A stretch of DNA of 11,468 bases from JAVMKJ01 sp031732875. Lineage in GTDB: Bacteria > Pseudomonadota > Gammaproteobacteria > Competibacterales > Competibacteraceae. Of this stretch, positions 1 to 5,762 are shown piece by piece. The notes beneath the pieces were generated by a model. The model saw only the letters and a program-made list of their open reading frames with translations. It was not told the origin of the DNA and made no database searches. The DNA lies in NCBI GenBank assembly GCA_031732875.1, contig JAVMKL010000297.1, forward strand, positions 1-11,468. The letters are read 5' to 3'. Every line of letters begins with the position of its first letter. Position 1 is the first letter of the stretch. A program made the position numbers and the translations under genes.

Positions 1-13
1 CCGGAGAACGACG

Positions 14-301
14 ATGCGCAAAACCCTGTTGATGCTCTTGCTGGCCGGAACGACAACATTGCCAATGCACGCCTGGGCGGAACCGGTCGCGGTCGGCCCC
101 GAGGACAACCTGGAAAAAGTGTTGACGGCCCAGAAGGGCAAGAAGGTCACGATTCGGCTGGGGGCGGGGGAAGACCTCACCGGCACCGTTCGCGACGTGA
201 CCGGCCAGTTGCTGATCTTGGGCGAACTGGCCGGCAAGGAATTCTACGACGCCGTCATTCCGACCCGGAGCATCGCGGCGGTGATCGTGCGCGTCAAGTA
301 A
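14..301 (+). CDS. Small exported protein, Sm-like beta-rich, function unknown
   Basis: Complete 95-residue ORF; a GGAG sequence at 3-6 lies 7 nt before the ATG and supports this start. Residues 1-22 form a typical Sec signal peptide: basic MRK, a hydrophobic stretch, then an AWA cleavage motif before EPVAV, so the protein should be periplasmic or outer-membrane associated. The mature part (about 73 residues) has no cysteine. It shows an alternating pattern of the type G-K-V-T-I-R-L, G-x-x-L-T-G-T-V, L-L-I-L-G-E-L, then A-V-I-P and I-A-A-V-I-V, which resembles the short beta-barrel of Sm/LSm-like proteins. That fold is inferred from pattern only. It ends 32 nt before the phosphatase gene on the same strand, so the two could be cotranscribed. 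No function can be assigned. Confidence 0.75.
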   Translation: MRKTLLMLLLAGTTTLPMHAWAEPVAVGPEDNLEKVLTAQKGKKVTIRLGAGEDLTGTVRDVTGQLLILGELAGKEFYDAVIPTRSIAAVIVRVK

Positions 302-333
302 CCGGAACCGGCTCGATCCCGCAACGCACTGCC

Positions 334-954
334 ATGCAAATTATCAATTCCCCCTGGTCCTGGCAACTGAACTGGGATGTGATCCGGCACGATCTGGTCA
401 TCGGCAGTTGTCCGCGCAACCCGGCCGATCTCGAGCGGATTCGCGCCGAATCCAGGGTTTCAGCGGTGCTCTCGGTACAGGACGACGAGTGCCTGGAGAA
501 ACTGGAAATCGACTACCCGCGACTCGCGCGCCATGGCCGGGCGCTCGGTCTGGCGATGGAGCGCAGCCCCATGCGCGACTTCGATGTCGAGGACCAGCGC
601 CGTCGGTTGCCCGACGCCGTGCGCGCCTTGCACCGCCTGATCGGCCAAGGCTATCGCGTCTACCTGCACTGCACCGCCGGCATCAACCGCTCGCCGCTGG
701 CGGCGGTGGCTTATCTGACCTGGGTCGAGGGCCAGTCCGTGGACGAGGCCATGGCGCTGTTGCGGCACGCCCGGCCAGAGGTCAGTCCCTACTGGGATGC
801 CTATCAGGGTTGCTTCGACGATTTGAGCGCCGCCCGCATCGACCGGATTCGGTTACGGGCCTGGGAGTTGAGCCGTCAGGATCCCCAGCGAGGCGCCGAG
901 GACCACTGGTTGAGGGCGGAACGGCAAATCGTTCGCGCCGCTCTGATCGACTGA
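334..954 (+). CDS. Dual-specificity/tyrosine phosphatase with C-terminal DUF2934-like segment
   Basis: 206 residues. The protein contains the Cys-based phosphatase P-loop HCTAGINRS at 112-120 (consensus HCxxGxxRS), with nucleophile C113 and phosphate-binding R119. An upstream RDFD (81-84) supplies candidate general-acid aspartates. The N-terminal part (WSWQLNWDVI, then LVIGSCP) is typical of bacterial and plastid laforin/SEX4-like dual-specificity phosphatases. There is no signal peptide, so it should act in the cytosol on a phosphoprotein or possibly a phosphoglucan; the substrate is unknown. Residues about 169-201 (RIRLRAWELS, then DHWLRAERQIV) look like the DUF2934 motif, often found at the ends of glycogen-related proteins, so this is a two-part architecture. 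There is no clear Shine-Dalgarno sequence before the ATG. The family assignment is firm; the substrate and the DUF2934 call are inference. Confidence 0.85.
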   Translation: MQIINSPWSWQLNWDVIRHDLVIGSCPRNPADLERIRAESRVSAVLSVQDDECLEKLEIDYPRLARHGRALGLAMERSPMRDFDVEDQRRRLPDAVRALHRLIGQGYRVYLHCTAGINRSPLAAVAYLTWVEGQSVDEAMALLRHARPEVSPYWDAYQGCFDDLSAARIDRIRLRAWELSRQDPQRGAEDHWLRAERQIVRAALID

Positions 955-998
955 GAGGCTGTATTAAAACTAACCGACTGATTGATAAAAACTCCATA

Positions 999-1017
999 GG
1001 ATACGCATTGCGTACCC
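999..1017. repeat. Short near-perfect palindrome
   Basis: TACGCA at 1002-1007 and TGCGTA at 1009-1014 are exact reverse complements around a single T. After one A/C mismatch the pairing extends by GG (999-1000) with CC (1016-1017). It could be a protein-binding site or part of a dispersed repeat; nothing in the window decides between these. Confidence 0.55.
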
Positions 1018-1029
1018 CACGACGCCGCG

Positions 1030-1103
1030 CCCGCCGAGATCGCTTTCGGGTCGCCGGCGAGCGGCGGACGTGAGTCCGCTGTTTCCGCACCCGCCGAGAT
1101 CGC
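1030..1103. repeat. 14-nt direct repeat, 60 nt apart
   Basis: CCCGCCGAGATCGC occurs at 1030-1043 and again at 1090-1103. The first copy lies outside the composite inverted repeat and the second in its central spacer, so the arrangement suggests a tandem or nested repeat array rather than a simple terminator. Confidence 0.55.
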
Positions 1104-1153
1104 CGACGCCTTGCCGCGTTCCGGGAAACAGGGGGCTGACGCCCCCCGCTCGC
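1057..1153. repeat. REPIN-like composite inverted repeat
   Basis: The left arm 1057-1086 and right arm 1124-1153 are imperfect reverse complements (GCGAGCGG at 1057-1064 pairs with CCGCTCGC at 1146-1153; GTTTCC at 1081-1086 pairs with GGAAAC at 1124-1129). They are separated by 37 nt. Each arm is also a hairpin by itself: GCGGAC/GTCCGC with loop GTGA at 1064-1079, and GGGGGC/GCCCCC with loop TGAC at 1131-1146. Two hairpin units in inverted orientation resemble a REP doublet. The two arms differ by compensating changes in their stems. Confidence 0.6.
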
Positions 1154-1168
1154 GGAACGACCGCGCCG

Positions 1169-1193
1169 CTCCCACAGGGGGAGGGGGGTTTTT
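1169..1193 (+). repeat. CTCCC/GGGAG hairpin with trailing T run
   Basis: CTCCC (1169-1173) and GGGAG (1179-1183) form a 5-bp stem with loop ACAGG, followed by GGGGG and TTTTT (1189-1193). The T run is separated from the stem, so terminator function is doubtful. Its CTCCC...GGGAG core resembles the repeat family found inside hypF, and it is best read as another degenerate copy of that family. Confidence 0.35.
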
Positions 1194-1225
1194 GGACAGT
1201 CTCCGAGCGTCGGATCAAACCGCTT

Positions 1226-3843
1226 TCAACCCCCAGACGCCTCGGCCCGCATCGCCACCCAGGCCTGGCCCAGACTCAGGCCGCCATCGTTCGGCGGCGC
1301 CTGGCGGGCGGCGAACACCCGCCAGCCGGCCGTTTCCAAACGTGTCTGGAGTTGCGCGGCCAGCAATCGGTTGAGGAAACAGCCACCGCCCAAGGCCACG
1401 CGCCGGATGCCGCGTTTTACGCCCGCCCGTTCCAGCCACTCGCTCAAGGCCAGCGCCAGGGTGGCATGAAAACAGGCCGCGCCGGCGCCCGGTTCCACGC
1501 CGTCGGCCAGCCGGTCCAGCAGCGGCAGCAAATCCAGCACGCCGTCGTCGCCGAGCCGGAATCCATCGGACAGCGCCGGCGCCGGCCCGTGGCGGTGGGC
1601 CAGCGCCTCCAATTCCATTGCCGCCTGACCCTCGTAGTCGTTGACCTCGCGTACGCCCAGCAGGGCGGCGGCGGCGTCGAACAACCGGCCGGCGCTGCTG
1701 GTTTCCGGAGTGTGGAGGCGCCGCTCCAGCATCTGCTGGATGAATGCCGCCCTGGAGCCGAACCGGCGGAGAATCTCCCCGTCCCGCCCCAGCCGATGCA
1801 ACGCCGCCACCGCCAGCCGCCAGGGTTCGCGGGCGACCCGGTCGCCGCCGGGCAGGGGCAGGGGGCGCAGGTGGCCGAGCCGTTCGAAGCGCGCGCCATC
1901 CACCCAGAGCAGTTCTCCACCCCAAATGCCGCCATCCGACCCCAGTCCCACCCCGTCCAGCGCCAACCCCAGCGTCGGTTCGCGCAGGCCATGCTCCGCC
2001 ATTACCGCCGCGATGTGGGCGTGGTGGTGCTGCACGGCGACGCAAGGCAGGCCCCGTTCCGTCGCCACCGTCGCGGCGAGCCGGCTGCTGGGAAAATCCG
2101 GATGCAGGTCGCGGGCGATCCGCTCCGGCACGATTCGCAGGATGTCCTGCAAATGCATCATCGCTTCCTCCAGCGCCCGGCAGGTCGCGGCGTTGTCGAG
2201 GCTGCCGATGTGGGGGGAAAGATAAGCCCGGTCGTCGCGGGTCAGACACAGGGTGTTCTTGAGAAACCCGCCCAGCGCCAGCACCGAGGGACCGGCCTGG
2301 GGCAGGCGAATGGCTTGCGGGGTGTAGCCGCGGGCGCGGCGGATGAAAAAGGGTTCCCTTTCCCTTGAGGGGGGAGGGCGGGGGTGGGGATGATCGAACG
2401 CTGCCACGCTGTCGTCGCAGCGCGCCAGAATCGCCCGGTCGTGAGTCACGAAGCCGTCGGCGATCCCGCGCAATCGATCCACCGCCTCCTCGTCGTCGAT
2501 CACCAGCGGCTCGCCGCCGGGATTGGCGCTGGTCATGACCAGCAGCAAGGGCTGGGGCTGTTCCAGCCACGCCGTGCCCGCAGGTCGCTCGGCCGCTTCG
2601 TGGAACAGCAGATAGTGCAGCGGGGTGTAGGGCAGCACGACGCCCAGGTGCGCCAAGCCCGGCGCGATGCCGGACAGGGGATGTTCCGATGAGTCGGCCC
2701 TCACCCCCGACCCCTCTCCCGGAGGGCGAGGGGAGAGCGGCNNNNNNNNNNNNNNNNNNNNNNNNNNNNNNNNNNNNNNNNNNNNNNNNNNNNNNNNNNN
2801 NNNNNNNNNNNNNNNNNNNNNNNNNNNNNNNNNNNNNNNNNCGATGAGTCGGCCCTCACCCCCGACCCCTCTCCCGGAGGGCGAGGGGAGAGCGGCACCC
2901 TCACTCCCGACCCCTCTCCCGGAGGGCGAGGGGAGAACGGCGCCCTCATCCCCGATCCCTCTCCCGGGGGGCGAGGGGAGAGCGGGTGCCGGCGCAGCAG
3001 CACGATGGGTCGTTGCGGCGATTCCAGCAACCGCCATTCCGCTTCGTCGCCCGCGACCCAGGGCACCAGCGAGGCGGCGTTGGCCGCCATCACCGCGAAC
3101 GGCTTGGCCTCGCGCTGCTTGCGTTGGCGCAGGCGGGCCACGGCGGCGGCGTTTTGGGCGTCGCAGACCAGATGGAAGCCGCCGAGTCCCTTGATCGCCA
3201 GAATCGCCCCGGCCCGCAATCGCGCCATCGCGGCGGCGATCGCGTCGGTCACCGCCACCGGCTCGCCGCCGGCATCGCGCCAGGTCAGCCGGGGACCGCA
3301 GATCGGACAGGCGTTCGGCTGGGCGTGAAAGCGGCGGTCGCCCGGGTCGTGATATTCCCGCGCGCAGGCCGGACAGAGGGCGAAGCCCGCCATGCTGGTG
3401 TTGGGCCGGTCGTAGGGCAGGGCGGCGGTGAGGGTGTAACGGGGACCGCAGTCGGTGCAGTTGATGAAGGGATAACGGTGGCGGCGGTCGTGGGGATCGA
3501 ACAGTTCCGCCAGACAGGCGGCGCAAATCGCCATATCCGGGGTGATGTCCGCCGTCGCCGCGCCGCCGCCGCTGGCGGCGATGGCGAAAACCCCTTCGCC
3601 GTCGAGCGGCGGCAATTCCTCCACCCGCAGTGCGTCGATGCGGGCCAGCGCCGGCGGTTGGCGCAGGGCGTTCAGGAAATCCTCGAGTGTTTCCGGAGCG
3701 CCTTGAACCTCGATTTCCACCCCCGCGCCGCCGTTGCGGACGAAGCCGCTCAAGCCGCGTTGCATCGCCAGCCGGTAGACGAACGGGCGAAACCCCACGC
3801 CCTGTACCTGGCCGCGTATCCGGATCGCGCGGCGCTGGAGCAT
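1226..3843 (-). CDS. hypF: HypF carbamoyltransferase, probably intact across an assembly gap
   Basis: HypF converts carbamoyl phosphate into the carbamoyl group passed to HypE, the source of the CN ligands of the [NiFe] site. The N-terminus holds an acylphosphatase domain (GQVQGVGFR 11-19, R19 and N37 as catalytic residues), then two zinc fingers (C107, C110, C129, C132; C157, C160, C179, C182). A YrdC-like domain starts near KGLGGFHLVCD (218-228). The C-terminal Kae1-like domain shows HHHAH, DGVGLGSDGGIWGG and LGGGCFLNR. As given, the frame differs on the two sides of the 100 Ns. Merging the identical 55-nt copies 2687-2741 and 2842-2896 removes 155 nt and gives one 820-residue frame, HHHAH then falling at 554-558. 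The start at 3843 is the usual HypF N-terminus; its Shine-Dalgarno is weak. Repeat-derived peptides sit at about 286-330 and 432-446 of the merged protein. It is the last gene of the minus-strand group, 41 nt after hypB. Confidence 0.93.
2351..2390. repeat. Degenerate CCCTTTCCC-type repeat inside hypF
   Basis: On the minus strand this GC-rich block encodes HPHPRPPPSREREP, placed between the conserved HypF segments CDDSVAAF and FFIRRARGYTP. Other HypF proteins normally have only a short turn (a VxGxP-like linker) here. The composition and pattern (C-rich half, then CCCTCAAGGG, then a purine half) match the same broad repeat family as the array at 2851-2985, but the sequence is a different, more diverged member. 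Confidence 0.6.
2696..2740. repeat. 45-bp repeat unit left of the gap
   Basis: The unit is identical to the one at 2851-2895, with a CTCTCCCGGAGGGCGAGGGG core. Together with 10 nt of flank and 1 nt more it makes the 55-nt block (2687-2741) that recurs right after the Ns. It is most likely the same physical copy seen twice. Confidence 0.8.
2742..2841. other. Run of 100 N (assembly gap)
   Basis: Exactly 100 Ns, a common placeholder for a gap of unknown size. The 55 nt before it (2687-2741) equal the 55 nt after it (2842-2896), so the two contigs probably overlap and no sequence is missing. Confidence 0.97.
2851..2985. repeat. Three tandem 45-bp repeat units within hypF
   Basis: Units at 2851-2895, 2896-2940 and 2941-2985 are each 45 bp and differ from each other by a few substitutions. 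On the minus strand each encodes 15 residues of the type PLSPRPPGEGSGVRA. Because 45 is a multiple of three, the array does not break the hypF frame. It lies between HypF residues PIVLLRR and LSGIAPGLAHLGV, which are nearly adjacent in ordinary HypF. There are no unique spacers, so this is not a CRISPR array. Confidence 0.9.
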
Positions 3844-3884
3844 GATGGTTCTCGTTCGACCGGCGGGATGCCGGCGCTACCGGC

Positions 3885-4727
3885 TCAACCGCCGCTTCGC
3901 GCCAGCCGCGCCCGCGCCGCGGCCAGCTCCGTTTCCAGTCGGCCGACCCGTTGCGTCAGGGCGGCGCGTTGGCCCTGCCGCACCCAGTCCAGCCATGCCT
4001 CCATGCCGTCCCCGGTGCGGGCGGACAGTTGCAGGATCCGAATGTCCGGGTTCACCCGCCGCGCGTAGTCCAGGCACCGGGCCACGTCGAACTCGACGTG
4101 GGGCAGCAGATCGGTCTTGTTGAGCAACATCAGTCCGGCGGCGGCGAACATGTTGGGGTACTTGAGCGGTTTGTCCTCGCCCTCGGTCACCGACAGGATG
4201 ACGACCTTGCACGCCTCGCCGAGATCGAAATCCGCCGGGCAGACCAGATTACCGACGTTTTCGATGAACAGGACCCCACTTTCCGGCAACGGCAACCGTT
4301 CCAAAGCATGACCGACGCCGTGCGCGTCGAGATGGCAGCCCTTGCCGGTGTTGATCTGTACCGCCGGCGCGCCGGCGGCGTGGATGCGCTCGGCGTCGTT
4401 GGCGGTTTGCTGGTCGCCGCCGATGACCGCGACGGGAAATTCGTCGAGCAGTACCCGAACCGTTCCAGCCAACAGCAGGGTCTTGCCGGAACCGGGGCTG
4501 GAGACCAGATTCAACGCGAACACGCCCCGTTCCGCGAACAGCCGCCGGTTGCCGGCGGCGAACTCCGCGTTCTTCGCCAGAATGTCCTGTTCGAGGGTCA
4601 ACCGCCGTCCTTCGCCGATGTGGCCGTGGGAAAGATGGCCATGCTCGTGCTCGTGCTCGTGCCCGCGAGCATGAACGTGGGGGTGGATAAGCAAATCGCT
4701 TTCGCCGCAACCGCAGGTGGCGCACAT
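3885..4727 (-). CDS. hypB: HypB nickel-binding GTPase
   Basis: 280 residues. HypB is the cytosolic GTPase that, with HypA, loads nickel into the hydrogenase large subunit. The N-terminus MCATCGC matches the high-affinity nickel site CxxCGC (C2, C5, C7). It is followed by a histidine-rich stretch with ten His between 15 and 36, likely for nickel storage. The GTPase core has the P-loop SSPGSGKT (76-83), the G-domain metal site GKGCHLDA (C131, H132), ENVGNLVCPADFDLG (C163) and the base-recognition motif NKTD (203-206). The last 30 residues (250-280) are rich in Arg, Ala and Leu and may form a helix beyond the core. The start is supported by GGAGGT inside the end of hypA, 7 nt upstream; the ATG directly follows the hypA stop codon, so the two are surely cotranscribed. 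Confidence 0.97.
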   Translation of the reverse strand: MCATCGCGESDLLIHPHVHARGHEHEHEHGHLSHGHIGEGRRLTLEQDILAKNAEFAAGNRRLFAERGVFALNLVSSPGSGKTLLLAGTVRVLLDEFPVAVIGGDQQTANDAERIHAAGAPAVQINTGKGCHLDAHGVGHALERLPLPESGVLFIENVGNLVCPADFDLGEACKVVILSVTEGEDKPLKYPNMFAAAGLMLLNKTDLLPHVEFDVARCLDYARRVNPDIRILQLSARTGDGMEAWLDWVRQGQRAALTQRVGRLETELAAARARLARSGG

Positions 4728-5069
4728 TTAATCGACCTCCATCTCCTTGATCCGCATTTCATTGCCGCCCACGAGCCGCCACTGGTGGCCGCCGCAAAGC
4801 GGACACGGATCGAAAAATTGATTGACCTCCACCGCTTGCGCGCAATCCAGGCACCAAGCGCGGCCGGGCAGGGTGACGATATCCAGTTCGGCCTCCGCGG
4901 CGATGGTATCCCGACGAACGATCTCGAAGGCGAAGCGGAGGGCTTCCAGTTCGACGTTGGCCAGAACACCGATTTCCAGCCACACCCGCCGTATCCGACT
5001 GAAACCCTGCCGGCGGGCCTGACTGGCGACGGTTTCGACGATGCTTTCGCAGAGCGAGAACTCGTGCAT
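4728..5069 (-). CDS. hypA: HypA nickel metallochaperone
   Basis: 113 residues, the usual HypA length. HypA binds nickel through its N-terminal MHE motif (H2) and works with HypB to insert nickel into the large-subunit precursor. The structural zinc site is visible as C73-x2-C76 and C89-x2-C92 in AWCLDCAQ and DPCPLCGG. The N-terminal sequence MHEFSLCESIVETV is characteristic. The stop TAA abuts the hypB ATG with no spacing. No strong Shine-Dalgarno is seen before its own ATG, but the MHE start is fixed by function. It lies 97 nt downstream of the cytochrome c gene on the same strand. Confidence 0.96.
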   Translation of the reverse strand: MHEFSLCESIVETVASQARRQGFSRIRRVWLEIGVLANVELEALRFAFEIVRRDTIAAEAELDIVTLPGRAWCLDCAQAVEVNQFFDPCPLCGGHQWRLVGGNEMRIKEMEVD

Positions 5070-5166
5070 GGCGGGGGTCGCTAGGATAGTCCTGCCACGG
5101 CGGGTGGTCGCCGGGCGGGAGCGAGCAACTCGGCGAGAGCAGCCACCGGACAGGTAGGTGGATCGC
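5070..5166 (-). other. Spacer between cytochrome c gene and hypA with possible stem-loop
   Basis: This 97-nt spacer has on the minus strand GGTGG...CGCCG pairing with CGGCG-A-CCACC, a possible interrupted stem-loop at about 5100-5144. There is no T run after it, so it is not a clear terminator. It could equally be an attenuator or a mRNA-processing element, or chance in GC-rich DNA. Confidence 0.25.
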
Positions 5167-5619
5167 TCAGTCTTTCAGCGTGGCCAGGTACGCGACGATA
5201 TCGGCGCGCTCCTCGGCATTCGGCAGGCCGATGATCGTTTTCTTGGTGCCCGGCAGGAATTTGTCGGGGTTGGCAAGATAACTGTCCAAATCCTGCCGGG
5301 TCCATGTGCCGCCCGCCGTGGCCAGCGCCTGGGAATAGCCATAGCCTTTGGCTCGCGCCTTGGGTGCGTCCACGATACCCCAGAGGCCGGGTGCAACTCG
5401 CAGGGGACCATCTTTCTCCAGACTGTGACAGACCACGCAAGACCCCGCCGGCTTGTCCCACCCGACCGGTTTGGCGGCATATCGATAATCCTCCTTGGCC
5501 GAAGCCGCCGGAGTCATGAGAGAAAACAGACCACTGGTGGGATCGACCACCCATAACGAACCGCCCAGAACGAGCAGGGCGATGAGGATCACGAAAATTG
5601 GCCGCGTCAGTTTTTGCAT
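5167..5619 (-). CDS. Class I monoheme cytochrome c lacking the usual Met ligand
   Basis: 150 residues. A hydrophobic N-terminal segment (about 8-25) and an ASA motif at 39-41 suggest either a cleaved export signal or a membrane anchor, so the heme domain faces the periplasm. The heme c attachment site is CVVCH at 61-65 (H65 proximal ligand). The rest follows the class I pattern: GYGYSQAL, GTWTRQDLDSYLANPDKFLPGTK, then GLPNAEERADIVAYL. In the family the axial Met follows PGTK; here that place is K127 (PGTKK). After the signal there is no Met at all and no other His. The start is supported by GAGGGG 6 nt before the ATG. It is the first gene of the minus-strand group and divergent from the FNR-like gene, so it may share control with the hydrogenase genes. 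Its role (electron partner of the hydrogenase or a sensor) is not known. Confidence 0.9.
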   Translation of the reverse strand: MQKLTRPIFVILIALLVLGGSLWVVDPTSGLFSLMTPAASAKEDYRYAAKPVGWDKPAGSCVVCHSLEKDGPLRVAPGLWGIVDAPKARAKGYGYSQALATAGGTWTRQDLDSYLANPDKFLPGTKKTIIGLPNAEERADIVAYLATLKD

Positions 5620-5762
5620 GTCATGCCCCTCTCCCGATCATCCTTGAACTATAGTTAAACGATGTATTGAATTACAGCAAAACATTTCAGTGACATTCCG
5701 GCATGTCGGACCAACGAGTCCATGACCTAATTATAAAAAAGTATAGTTTGAGGAGGGTGCCG
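5620..5762. promoter_or_regulatory. Divergent promoter region
   Basis: AT-rich compared with the rest of the window, as expected for promoters. On the minus strand a TATAGT at 5653-5648 is a candidate -10 for the cytochrome gene. On the plus strand TTATAA (5731-5736) is a candidate -10 for the regulator. No good -35 was found for either, which would fit activator-dependent promoters. Confidence 0.45.
5667..5680. promoter_or_regulatory. Candidate FNR-type box, divergent region
   Basis: TTGAA-TTAC-AGCAA matches the FNR consensus TTGAT-N4-ATCAA at 8 of 10 defined positions. It lies between the divergent cytochrome c and regulator genes. The spacing to candidate -10 elements is not ideal for either direction, so it is a weaker call than the box at 6532. 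Confidence 0.4.

Larger units (their letters stand above)
955..1225. other. Convergent intergenic region made of repeats
   Basis: This 271-nt stretch lies between the ends of the phosphatase gene (plus strand) and hypF (minus strand). I see no convincing gene; the open frames here use biased repeat sequence. It holds a palindrome at 999-1017, 14-nt direct repeats at 1030-1043 and 1090-1103, a composite inverted repeat at 1057-1153, and a hairpin followed by T5 at 1169-1193. Confidence 0.7.

Noticed and set aside
1169..1193. Rho-independent terminator for the phosphatase gene
   Set aside because: The stem is only 5 bp, the T run is separated from it by five G, and it lies more than 200 nt after the gene.
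2696..2985. CRISPR array
   Set aside because: The 45-bp units are directly adjacent, without unique spacers, and they are translated within hypF.
1226..3843. hypF as a frameshifted pseudogene or as two separate genes
   Set aside because: The frame change occurs only at the Ns, and merging the identical 55-nt ends gives one full frame with all expected HypF domains.
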